Source: JBCBSZ01 sp039197885
Lineage (GTDB): Bacteria; Actinomycetota; Acidimicrobiia; Acidimicrobiales; Poriferisodalaceae
Assembly (NCBI GenBank): GCA_039197885.1
Contig: JBCCTY010000007.1
Coordinates: 1 to 41,557, forward strand
Direction: 5' to 3'
DNA: 41,557 bases
Below the pieces are notes generated by a model. It made no database searches, was not told where the DNA came from, and saw nothing but the letters and a program-made list of their open reading frames with translations. Within the stretch, counting starts at the first letter, position 1. Every line of letters begins with the position of its first letter. This document shows, piece by piece, positions 1 through 7,183 of this stretch. Position numbers and translations under genes: made by a program.

Positions 1-429
1 GCGAGCCCCGTCATCGAGGCCTTCTCGCGTGCCTGCACGCTCATCGGTCCGACCGGGAGCGGGCAGCTCTGCAAGATGGTCAACCAGATCACCATCGCCG
101 GTCTCCTCCAGGGGCTGTCCGAGGCCATCGCCTTCGGGCAGCGGGCCGAGCTCGACATGGCGACGGTCCTCGACGTCATCTCGAAGGGCGCCGCCGGCTC
201 GTGGCAGCTGGAGCACCGGGGATCGACGATGGTCGCCGACGAGTTCGACTTCGGGTTCGCCGTCGAGTGGATGCGCAAGGACCTGGGCATCTGCTTCGAC
301 GAGGCCGACCGCAACGGCGCCGAGGTCCCCGTGGCTCGCCTCGTCGACGGCTACTACGCCGAGCTCGTCGAGCGCGGCGGGGCCCGGTGGGACACCTCCA
401 GCCTCGTCCGTCGACTCCGGGAGGGGTGA
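1..429 (+). CDS. 3-hydroxyisobutyrate dehydrogenase-family protein, C-terminal part (5' truncated by window)
   Basis: The frame is open from base 1 and the N-terminal NAD(P)-binding Rossmann half lies outside the window. What remains is the all-helical C-terminal domain of the beta-hydroxyacid dehydrogenase family, which reduces or oxidises small beta-hydroxyacids or related semialdehydes. Diagnostic is the segment G-P-T-G-S-G-Q-L-C-K-M-V-N-Q, which matches the family motif GxxGxGxxxKxxNN containing the catalytic Lys. It is followed by a helix ending in the KDL segment typical of the substrate-side domain. The stop (427-429) overlaps by one base the ATG of the next gene, so the two are probably co-transcribed. 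The substrate cannot be told from this part alone. Confidence 0.85.
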   Translation, partial: ASPVIEAFSRACTLIGPTGSGQLCKMVNQITIAGLLQGLSEAIAFGQRAELDMATVLDVISKGAAGSWQLEHRGSTMVADEFDFGFAVEWMRKDLGICFDEADRNGAEVPVARLVDGYYAELVERGGARWDTSSLVRRLREG

Positions 430-1457
430 TGGCGCTCCGCATCGGGGTCACCGTCGGGCGCGCCGACCGGGCCTCGCTCGACGCCGTGCGCGACGCCGAG
501 CGGCTCGGGGCCGACTCGGTCTGGGTGCCCGAGGCGTGGATGTACGACGCCCTGACCCCGCTCGGCTACCTCGCCGCGATCACCGAGCGGATGCGCCTGG
601 CGACCGGGGTGGTGCAGCTCGGGGCGAGGACGCCGGCGATGCTCGCCATGTCCGCACTGGCGCTGCAGGCGATGTCCGACGGGCGCTTCGTGCTCGGGGT
701 CGGTACCAGCGGCCCGCAGGTGATGGAGGGCTGGCACGGCGTCCGCTTCGATCGCCCGGTCGGGCGCACCCGCGAGACGATCGAGATCATCCGTCTCGTC
801 GCCTCCGGCGAGCGCCTGGCCTACGAGGGTGCGACGTACACGCTGCCGCTGCCCGACGGTCAGGGGCGGGCCCTGCGCTCACCGGTGGCCGGTGCGACGT
901 TCCCGATCCACGTGGCCTCGCTCGGCCCGGCCAACCTGGCGCTCACGGGCGAGCTCGCCGACGGATGGATCGGCACCGCCTTCCTGCCCGAGTCGGCTGA
1001 CGTCTTCCTCGATCCGATCCGCGACGCCGCCGTGGCGGTGGGCCGCTCGCTCGCCGACGTCGAGCTGAGCGTGGCCGCCGGGCTCGAGTTCACCGACGAC
1101 GTCGAGGCGGTGGCTCGGCGCCACGCGGCCGGCTACGCCTTCACGATCGGGGCGATGGGCTCGGCGTCGACCAACTTCTACAACCGGGCGTTCACGCGCC
1201 AGGGGTTCGGTGATGCCGTCGCGGAGGTGCAGCGCTTGTGGCAGGCGGGCGAACGCGAGGCCGCGGGTGAGGCGGTGCCGATCGAGATCGGTCTCGGGAC
1301 GAACCTGATCGGCGACGACGCCGCCGTGGTCGAACGGCTGCGTCGCTACCGCGATGCCGGGATCGACCTGATCCGCATCGGCCTCGACGGCGCGGGCGGG
1401 CTCGACGACCTGGCCCGTCTGCTCGATCTCGTCGCCACCGTGAACGGGGAGGAGTGA
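429..1457 (+). CDS. LLM-class (F420-dependent type) flavin oxidoreductase
   Basis: A 342-residue bacterial-luciferase-like monooxygenase fold protein, the usual length for F420-dependent or FMN-dependent members of this class. It begins M-A-L-R-I-G-V-T-V with the first beta strand of the TIM barrel. It then shows G-A-D-S-V-W-V-P-E, the strand that lines the cofactor pocket, the R-M-R-L-A-T-G-V-V-Q-L strand with its family cis-peptide region, and F-V-L-G-V-G-T-S-G-P typical of F420-type members. The C-terminal A-G-I-D-L-I-R-I-G-L strand closes the barrel. The ATG overlaps the upstream stop by one base, giving translational coupling with the dehydrogenase. F420 versus FMN use is inferred from similarity and the actinobacterial context, and the substrate is unknown. 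Confidence 0.85.
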   Translation: MALRIGVTVGRADRASLDAVRDAERLGADSVWVPEAWMYDALTPLGYLAAITERMRLATGVVQLGARTPAMLAMSALALQAMSDGRFVLGVGTSGPQVMEGWHGVRFDRPVGRTRETIEIIRLVASGERLAYEGATYTLPLPDGQGRALRSPVAGATFPIHVASLGPANLALTGELADGWIGTAFLPESADVFLDPIRDAAVAVGRSLADVELSVAAGLEFTDDVEAVARRHAAGYAFTIGAMGSASTNFYNRAFTRQGFGDAVAEVQRLWQAGEREAAGEAVPIEIGLGTNLIGDDAAVVERLRRYRDAGIDLIRIGLDGAGGLDDLARLLDLVATVNGEE

Positions 1458-1612
1458 CGGACGCCCGGGATGGTGGCCGACGCTCGCCACCGGGATCCGC
1501 GCCGACCGCCGGAGCGGCCCGCCGCCGGAGAGATCGGTTCCACGCCGGTGCCCGACGGCGGCACGGGTCGATGGCCGTGCGATCCGCCGCGCCGAGGCGG
1601 GCGAGTGGCGCA

Positions 1613-2806
1613 TCAGCCGCCGTCGACGGCCTCCAGCGCATCCGCGATGCCCTCGAGGGTCACGACCGAACCGAAGTAGAAGCCCGCAGGCGGCTCGATC
1701 GGAACGACGTTCCCGTTCTCGACCGCGGGCAGCGTCGACCAGAGCGGTGAGTCCTGGAGCGCAGCGAAGGCGTCGCTTCCCTCGCCATCGATGTTGACCG
1801 ACGCGAACAGCCAGTCGCCCGTGATCTCGGACAGTCGTTCCTCGGAGAGCTGGATCGTCCCGTTGGCGAACGCGTCGTCGGAGAGCTCGGCGCCATCGAG
1901 CGCGGGGGTGAGGCCGCACTCTCGGAACGCCCACAGGTTGGTCAGCTGCGGGATGAAGCTCGTGTCGTCCAGGTTGTAGCCCGGGAGGTACTGGAACACC
2001 GACCCGTCGGGGCCGAGGCTGATCACGGAGATCCTCTCGTCGCCGACGATCGATGTGATCCGCTGGCACAGACCCGCCAGCTGGTCCTCGTAGTCGTCGA
2101 TCAGGTCCCGAGCCCGCTCTTCGAGGCCGATGAGACCGCCGATGGCGAGTGCCGCCTGTGGCCAGTAGCCCTCGGTCGAGCCGTTCAGGACGATGGTCGG
2201 CGCGATCTGGCTCAGTTGCTCGTAGGTCTGATCGGCGTCGCCGGCGAAGAACGTCACCTCCTCCCACACGATGATCAGGTCGGGGTCGCTCTCGGCGACG
2301 AACTCGAGGTTGAGCTCGAAGGGAGCGATCTGGGGCACCTCGTCGAGCAGCGGCACGATCGCAGGTGGAGGAGGGAAGGTCCCACTGACGAAGTAGGAGG
2401 TTCCGGCCACGGGCGTCACCCCGAGCGGCAGCAGGATCTCGAGCGCCGAGGCGCCGGCGAAGACCCGGTCAGGGTTCTTCGGCACCTCGGTCTCACCGAA
2501 CAGGTGCTCGACGACGACGGTGTCTCCACGGTCCTCGATCACCTCCAGGAAGCGCGGGGGCTCGGCGTAGGCAGGGAACCCGTCGACCTGCTCGGTGAGC
2601 CCGAACTCGGTGTCGGTCCTCGGGGCGTCGGTGTCGGTCGCTTCGACCTCCTCGGAGGTCGTGACGGCCGAGTCGTCCGTCGTGCGGGTGGGATCGGGGT
2701 CGTTCGTTCGAGTCGCCTCGCCGGACCCGTCGTCCTCGCCGCCACACGCAGCGAGGGCGAGGCCCGTCGCGACGAGCATCGCTCCCATCCGACGTCGCTC
2801 GATCAT
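1613..2806 (-). CDS. Alternative internal product: iron-siderophore-binding lipoprotein
   Basis: Same frame as the longer gene, started at the ATG ending at 2806. The 397-residue product has a positively charged n-region (I-E-R-R-R), a short hydrophobic core and the lipobox L-A-A-C followed by G-G, then an acidic Thr/Asp-rich tether of about 60 residues. The mature domain is an ABC-type siderophore-binding fold: 'DGFPAYAEPPRFLEVIED', the entry strand V-V-V-E-H-L-F-G, and P-D-L-I-I-V-W-E in the first lobe. A ribosome site AAGGGG lies six bases upstream of this ATG, so independent translation is plausible. No permease or ATPase gene of the FecCD type lies nearby. Whether this product, the full fusion, or both are made is unresolved. 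Confidence 0.5.
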   Translation of the reverse strand: MIERRRMGAMLVATGLALAACGGEDDGSGEATRTNDPDPTRTTDDSAVTTSEEVEATDTDAPRTDTEFGLTEQVDGFPAYAEPPRFLEVIEDRGDTVVVEHLFGETEVPKNPDRVFAGASALEILLPLGVTPVAGTSYFVSGTFPPPPAIVPLLDEVPQIAPFELNLEFVAESDPDLIIVWEEVTFFAGDADQTYEQLSQIAPTIVLNGSTEGYWPQAALAIGGLIGLEERARDLIDDYEDQLAGLCQRITSIVGDERISVISLGPDGSVFQYLPGYNLDDTSFIPQLTNLWAFRECGLTPALDGAELSDDAFANGTIQLSEERLSEITGDWLFASVNIDGEGSDAFAALQDSPLWSTLPAVENGNVVPIEPPAGFYFGSVVTLEGIADALEAVDGG

Positions 2807-3658
2807 GTCGCGCCCCTTCATCACGTCGTTGATCTGTTCGACGAGCGAGTCTGGAGAGGTCGAACGGGACACTTCCGGCCATCTTCCGTGCGCGATCGGC
2901 CAGGTCGAGCGAACATCGGCCAATCGGTGCTGGACCCGGGCGAACTGCCGAGGACTCCGGCCGAGTTCGTGCCGGAAGGCGCGTGTGAACGCTTCAGCCG
3001 ACTCGTACCCGACGCATCGAGCCACGGAGGCGACCGGCCGGCCCTCGTCGAGCAGCCGGCGTGCGGTGTCGAGACGTGAGAGGAGACGCCACCGCCGGAA
3101 CGTCAGTCCGGTCTCCTCGAGGAAGATCCGACGCAGCGTCCGCTCGCTCGTGCCGACCTCGTGCGCCCAGTCGGCGAGGTCCCAGCTGCTCGACGGGTCG
3201 GACCCGAGGCGCTCGGCCACGGCCCGACCGCGAGGGTCGAGCGGCAGAGGTGGCATGGCAGAGGTCGTCGCGAACGCGTCGAGCAACTCCTCGACGGCCA
3301 GGGACGCCAGCTCGGTGGCACGCTCGCCGCGCACCGCCTCCAGACGTTCGAGGAGCGGGGCGGCCAGGCACCCGTCGAACGCGACATGACGACGCCAACC
3401 GATCGGACAGCTCTCGCTCTCGAAACGAGCGACCCACAGGTCGGTCGATCGGCCACCCGGGTGCGCTGCGCCTGCGGGGGTCCACCTCGCCTGCTGCCGT
3501 CCACCGGCTGGTCGAGGTCGGCTCGCCTGCTCGACGTCCGGCCAGGTGAGACGGTGGCAGGTCGCGTCGACCAGGGCCTGCTCGCGAGATCCCGCGCTCG
3601 CCCGGATGCGGTCGACGCTCCGAATGATCGGGCCAGCGGTCGAGCGGATCTGCACCAC
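1613..3658 (-). CDS. AraC-type DNA-binding region fused in frame to a lipoprotein-type siderophore-binding protein
   Basis: One uninterrupted 681-codon frame with no stop between two recognisable parts. Residues about 1-120 are a degenerate cupin-like sensor half. Residues about 140-240 form an AraC double helix-turn-helix (S-E-R-T-L-R-R-I-F-L-E-E-T-G-L-T-F-R-R-W, then V-G-Y-E-S-A-E-A-F-T-R-A-F). From residue 285 the frame reads M-I-E-R-R-R-M-G and then a hydrophobic stretch ending L-A-A-C, a classical lipobox. A low-complexity linker and a FepB/FecB-type periplasmic siderophore-binding domain follow (V-E-H-L-F-G-E-T-E-V-P near residue 370). The GTG at 3658 is preceded by AGGA. Either the full protein is made as a membrane-anchored regulator with an external ligand domain, or the binding protein is also made from the internal start at 2806. 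A paralogous fusion lies at 23797-25656, which argues against chance joining. Confidence 0.75.
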   Translation of the reverse strand: MVQIRSTAGPIIRSVDRIRASAGSREQALVDATCHRLTWPDVEQASRPRPAGGRQQARWTPAGAAHPGGRSTDLWVARFESESCPIGWRRHVAFDGCLAAPLLERLEAVRGERATELASLAVEELLDAFATTSAMPPLPLDPRGRAVAERLGSDPSSSWDLADWAHEVGTSERTLRRIFLEETGLTFRRWRLLSRLDTARRLLDEGRPVASVARCVGYESAEAFTRAFRHELGRSPRQFARVQHRLADVRSTWPIAHGRWPEVSRSTSPDSLVEQINDVMKGRDMIERRRMGAMLVATGLALAACGGEDDGSGEATRTNDPDPTRTTDDSAVTTSEEVEATDTDAPRTDTEFGLTEQVDGFPAYAEPPRFLEVIEDRGDTVVVEHLFGETEVPKNPDRVFAGASALEILLPLGVTPVAGTSYFVSGTFPPPPAIVPLLDEVPQIAPFELNLEFVAESDPDLIIVWEEVTFFAGDADQTYEQLSQIAPTIVLNGSTEGYWPQAALAIGGLIGLEERARDLIDDYEDQLAGLCQRITSIVGDERISVISLGPDGSVFQYLPGYNLDDTSFIPQLTNLWAFRECGLTPALDGAELSDDAFANGTIQLSEERLSEITGDWLFASVNIDGEGSDAFAALQDSPLWSTLPAVENGNVVPIEPPAGFYFGSVVTLEGIADALEAVDGG
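2807..2820 (-). promoter_or_regulatory. Internal ribosome-binding site within the AraC-lipoprotein frame
   Basis: On the minus strand AAGGGG (complement of 2813-2818) sits six bases before the internal ATG that begins the signal peptide. This is a better Shine-Dalgarno match than most starts in the window. It supports a separately translated lipoprotein inside the longer frame. Confidence 0.5.
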
Positions 3659-3807
3659 GGCGATCCTACGGCGATCAGTCGGTACCCCTCACAGCGTGAA
3701 GTCGGTCGCCCTCTCGGCCCTGATCGGCGAGGACGTCGACCGTTCGTGTCGACGAGGACGGTGGCCGGCTGCGTGCCCCGCGCTCGGGGGTCGGGAGCGC
3801 GCTCCGG

Positions 3808-4179
3808 ATGAGCAGTACGGTGTCGTCCGTGGATGAGCGACTCGTACCCGACGCACACGTCGAAGTCGCCGTCGACACGTTGGCGTTGCTCGCCAGCGCC
3901 TCGCGCCTTCGCATCGTTCATGCCCTGCTGCACGAGAGCCCCTTGGCGGTGAGCGAACTCGCCGAGCTCGGTGATCTGAGCTTGTCCGCCACCTCCCAGC
4001 ATCTCAATCGGATGCGGCGGGCCGGGGTGCTCAAGGCGACCAAGGACGGCGTCAACGTGCTCTACGAGCTCGCCGATGAGCACTTCGCCCGTGTCGCCGA
4101 TGCGGCCTTCTGGTACGCCCAGCACATGGTCGACCCGGATCACCACCATCTCCCTCACGATCCGAGCGCCCGGGTCTGA
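3808..4179 (+). CDS. ArsR/SmtB-family winged-helix regulator, probable metal sensor
   Basis: A 123-residue ArsR-type repressor. The recognition helix region reads L-S-A-T-S-Q-H-L-N-R-M-R-R-A-G-V-L, followed by the wing K-D-G-V-N-V-L-Y-E-L. The last helix begins D-E-H and ends Y-A-Q-H, and the tail is D-P-D-H-H-H-L-P-H. In SmtB-type sensors the C-terminal helix carries a D-x-H...H-x2-E/H zinc site. Here the first D-x-H and the final His position are kept, while the middle position appears to be Tyr. The His tail may supply ligands. Zn/Ni/Co sensing is an inference. The gene is divergent from the AraC-lipoprotein gene and upstream of an aldo/keto reductase, so either could be a target. Confidence 0.85.
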   Translation: MSSTVSSVDERLVPDAHVEVAVDTLALLASASRLRIVHALLHESPLAVSELAELGDLSLSATSQHLNRMRRAGVLKATKDGVNVLYELADEHFARVADAAFWYAQHMVDPDHHHLPHDPSARV

Positions 4180-4220
4180 GACCGGCCCCGCGGGTTGATA
4201 CGGTCAAAGCTCGCCGGGGA

Positions 4221-5159
4221 GTGGAGTCGCTCGTGGGTTCAGGGTTCGCCGTGGAGCGTGTGCCCGTCGGGGGCACCGACCTGGAGGTCACGACGCTGAC
4301 GTTCGGCTCGGCGCCGTTGGCCAGCGTCTTCTGGGGGAACGACGAACGGACCGCCGTCGCCACCGTGCAGGCCGCCCGTGATGAGGGGATCCGGCTCTTC
4401 GACACCGCGCCCTTCTACGGCCTGGGTGAGGCGGAGGAGCGCGTCGGCGTCGGACTGTCCGGAGCGGAGGTCGGCGACGCCTTGGTGGCGACCAAGGTTG
4501 GCCGGACGGTGACGGGATCAGGCCCCGAGCGTGACGTCGTCTTCGACTACTCCCCCGATGGGGTGCGACGGCAGCTCGACGCGAGCCGGCAGCGGCTCGG
4601 GCGTGATCGCCTCGACATCGTGCACGTCCACGACCCCGAGGAGCACCTCGACGAGGCCATCGGCAGCTGCCTGCCGACCCTCTCGGCGCTGCGTGCGGCC
4701 GGTGAGATCGGGGCCGTGTCGGTCGGGACCAACCACTGTTCGACGGTGCTCCGCTTCCTCGACGACGGCGATCCCGACCTGGTCATGCTGGCGGGCCGGT
4801 TGACCCTGCTCGACCGGTCCGCCCTCGTGGAGGTCGTCCCGGCGTGCGCGCGTCGGGGCGTGCCCCTGTTCGCCGCCGGGGTCTTCAACAGCGGCGTGCT
4901 GGCCGACCCGTCACCAGGCCGATGGTTCGACTACGCCCCGGCGGACGAGGCGGTGCTCGCCCGGGCGCGGACGATGCAGCGGATCTGCGCCGAGGCGGGT
5001 GTCCCACTCCGCGCGGTCGCGATGGCGTTTCCCCTGCGCTTCGAACCCGTCGCCACCGTGGTCGTGGGCATGGCCGGCCCCGGGGAGGTCACCGAGAACC
5101 TCGCGCTGATGGAGCTCGAGATCCCGGACGACCTGTGGGCGGAGCTCGGCGTCGAGTGA
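4221..5159 (+). CDS. Aldo/keto reductase (D-threo-aldose / L-fucose dehydrogenase-like)
   Basis: A 312-residue NAD(P)-dependent (beta/alpha)8 oxidoreductase. The catalytic tetrad is visible: Asp in F-D-T-A-P, Tyr in P-F-Y-G-L-G, Lys in L-V-A-T-K-V-G-R, and His in D-I-V-H-V-H-D. The N-terminal pattern L-T-F-G-S-A-P-L-A and the spacing to D-T-A-P-F-Y-G are closest to D-threo-aldose 1-dehydrogenases (sugar lactone formation). Start choice is between GTG at 4221 and GTG at 4233, and the latter has GGAG six bases upstream. A TTGATACGGT element at 4196-4205 could be the -10 region. A 130-base gap separates it from the transporter operon, so co-transcription is uncertain. Confidence 0.85.
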   Translation: MESLVGSGFAVERVPVGGTDLEVTTLTFGSAPLASVFWGNDERTAVATVQAARDEGIRLFDTAPFYGLGEAEERVGVGLSGAEVGDALVATKVGRTVTGSGPERDVVFDYSPDGVRRQLDASRQRLGRDRLDIVHVHDPEEHLDEAIGSCLPTLSALRAAGEIGAVSVGTNHCSTVLRFLDDGDPDLVMLAGRLTLLDRSALVEVVPACARRGVPLFAAGVFNSGVLADPSPGRWFDYAPADEAVLARARTMQRICAEAGVPLRAVAMAFPLRFEPVATVVVGMAGPGEVTENLALMELEIPDDLWAELGVE

Positions 5160-5289
5160 GGCCGGAGTCAGGTCGGCGGGCCGAAACTCGGCGTTCACGA
5201 CCTCGCAACTCACCGGGAGATCGTGTTTCCTAGGTTTGGCCACATCAAAGTTCCCGGCCAGGGAGCTGATGTCGCCCGGGGGGCCTGAC

Positions 5290-6357
5290 ATGTCCGAAGA
5301 ACTCTCGCTCTCGCGTCGCCGCTTCCTCGGGGGTGCGGCCGCCGGTCTCGGTGTGCTCGTCGGTGGGTCGACACTGCTCGCGGCGTGCGGTGACTCCGAC
5401 GACTCGTCCTCGGACGAGGAGGGATCCGGCAGCGGCGACGGGCCGCTGACGACGGTGAACTTCCAGCTCAGCTGGCTCGACTCGGTGCAGTTCGGCGGCT
5501 CCTACATCGCTGCGGAGCGGGGCTACTACGAGGCCAACGGGCTCGACGTCACCCTCACGCCGGGGGGCCCGAACGCTCCGGTCGACCCGCCGGTGATCGC
5601 CGGCCAGGCGGTGATGGGCATCTCCGCCGCCGACTTCGCCGGCCGGTCCGCTGCCGAGGGTGCCCCGTTCAAGATCGTCGGCGTCGCCATGCAGAAGAAC
5701 CCGTTCGTGATCGCCTCGCTCACCGAGAACCCGGTGAACGTCCCCGCCGACATGGAGGGCAAGCGGCTCGGCATGGCGGCGATCAACCAGCCGGTGCTCG
5801 ACGCGCTCGCAGCGTTCAACGGCTTCGATGCGAGCGCGGTCGAGGTCATCCCGACGCAGTACGACCCCGCGCCGCTGGTCAACGGTGAGGTCGAGTGCCT
5901 CCTGTGCTGGCTCACCGACCTCCCCGTGGCCATGACCACGAACGGTGTCGACAACACGACGATGCTGCTCGCCGACTACGGCTACACGGTCCACAGCCAG
6001 ACCTACATCGTCACCGAGGACACCCTCGAGAACGACCGTGAGACGGCGCTGGCGCTCCTCCGGGGTGAGATCCTCGGCTGGCAGGAGTACCGGTCCGACA
6101 CCGACGCCGCCGCGCAGCTCACGGTCGATCGGTTCCCCGATCTCGGACTCGACCTGGCGGCCCAGGAGCTCCAGGCATCGGAGCAGCTGAAGCTGATGTT
6201 CAGCGACGACACCGACGAGAACGGGTTCCTGTGGTTCACCGACGAGTCGGTCGAGAACAACGTGTCGACCCTCGCCCAGCTCGGCGTCGAGGTGACGCCG
6301 GATCTGTGGGACCGCTCGCTGCTCGAGGAGATCTTCGCCGACGGCCCGACGATCTGA
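5290..6357 (+). CDS. ABC transporter substrate-binding lipoprotein, NMT1/THI5-like family
   Basis: A 355-residue solute-binding protein of the NMT1/SsuA/RibY class, which bind pyrimidine precursors, riboflavin, sulfonates, nitrate or aromatic acids. The N-terminus S-R-R-R-F-L-G-G is a twin-arginine-like signal leading to the lipobox L-L-A-A-C-G, so it is exported and lipid-anchored. After an acidic Ser/Asp tether the mature domain starts V-N-F-Q-L-S-W, with A-A-E-R-G-Y-Y-E-A-N-G-L-D-V, the family's defining segment. The ATG at 5290 is chosen because it begins the signal sequence and has a G-rich site (GGGGGG) six bases upstream. It is the first gene of a transporter-oxygenase operon. The ligand is not identifiable from sequence. 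Confidence 0.9.
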   Translation: MSEELSLSRRRFLGGAAAGLGVLVGGSTLLAACGDSDDSSSDEEGSGSGDGPLTTVNFQLSWLDSVQFGGSYIAAERGYYEANGLDVTLTPGGPNAPVDPPVIAGQAVMGISAADFAGRSAAEGAPFKIVGVAMQKNPFVIASLTENPVNVPADMEGKRLGMAAINQPVLDALAAFNGFDASAVEVIPTQYDPAPLVNGEVECLLCWLTDLPVAMTTNGVDNTTMLLADYGYTVHSQTYIVTEDTLENDRETALALLRGEILGWQEYRSDTDAAAQLTVDRFPDLGLDLAAQELQASEQLKLMFSDDTDENGFLWFTDESVENNVSTLAQLGVEVTPDLWDRSLLEEIFADGPTI

Positions 6358-6361
6358 CCCG

Positions 6362-7183
6362 GTGTCCGACCGAGCCGTGTCAACGCGGGGCGCACCGATC
6401 GACTTCGCCGGCGTGGAGCGAACCTTCACCCTCGGTGCTCACCGCGTCCGTGCGCTCGAGCGCTTCGATCTGCACATCCCCGCCGGCGGCTTCAGCGCGC
6501 TGGTCGGTCCGTCCGGATGTGGCAAGTCGACGGTGCTGCGCCTCGCGGCTGCGCTCGACCAGCCGACGGCGGGGAGCATCGACATGGGCGGCCAGACACC
6601 GGACGACCTGCGACGCAACCAGCGCATCGGCGTCGCCTTCCAGGACCCGTCCCTGCTGCCCTGGAGGAGCGTCTCGGCCAACATCCGGTTGGCCCTGCAG
6701 CTCGTCGGGCGGGGCAAGGACCACGATGCCGTCGCCGATCTGGTCCGGCTCGTCGGACTGGAGGGCTTCGAGAAGGCTCGACCGGCGCAGCTGTCGGGCG
6801 GCATGCGCCAACGCGTCGCGATCGCACGGGCGCTGGTGACCGAGCCCGACCTCCTGCTGCTCGATGAGCCGTTCGGGGCGCTGGACGCGTTGACCCGCCA
6901 ACAGCTCAACGACGAGCTGCAGCAGATCTGGACCGCTCGAGGTACCACGACCCTGCTCGTCACGCACTCGATCCCTGAAGCGGTCTACCTCGCCGATGAG
7001 GTCGTCGTGATGTCACCCCGCCCGGGCACGGTCGTCTCTCGCCACCACATCTCGTTCGAGCGGCCCCGCACCGAGGCGCTGCTCCTCACCGAGCCGTTCC
7101 ACCGGGCGGTCGACGAGGTGTCATCGAGCTTGCACCGGGCCGAGGGGCAGGTCGTCCGTCAGGCCGCGCCGTCGCACCGATGA
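6362..7183 (+). CDS. ABC transporter ATP-binding protein (SsuB/TauB/NrtD type)
   Basis: A 273-residue nucleotide-binding subunit. Walker A is G-P-S-G-C-G-K-S-T, the Q-loop is A-F-Q-D-P-S-L-L-P-W as in the nitrate/sulfonate/taurine family, the signature is L-S-G-G-M-R-Q-R, Walker B is L-L-L-L-D-E-P-F-G-A-L-D, and the switch His is in T-H-S. All catalytic residues are present. It starts with GTG four bases after the binding-protein stop, and its own stop overlaps the permease ATG by four bases, so the subunits are translationally coupled. It powers the permease encoded next. Confidence 0.95.
   Translation: MSDRAVSTRGAPIDFAGVERTFTLGAHRVRALERFDLHIPAGGFSALVGPSGCGKSTVLRLAAALDQPTAGSIDMGGQTPDDLRRNQRIGVAFQDPSLLPWRSVSANIRLALQLVGRGKDHDAVADLVRLVGLEGFEKARPAQLSGGMRQRVAIARALVTEPDLLLLDEPFGALDALTRQQLNDELQQIWTARGTTTLLVTHSIPEAVYLADEVVVMSPRPGTVVSRHHISFERPRTEALLLTEPFHRAVDEVSSSLHRAEGQVVRQAAPSHR

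Noticed and set aside
879..2267. Long minus-strand open frame across the LLM oxidoreductase and the lipoprotein 3' part
   Set aside because: Its translation is low-complexity Arg/Gly/Asp, and real genes with clear motifs occupy the same bases in other frames.
5160..5289. Possible TPP or FMN riboswitch before the NMT1-type binding protein
   Set aside because: None of the conserved core segments of these riboswitches is present; only a small AT-rich pocket with possible promoter character.
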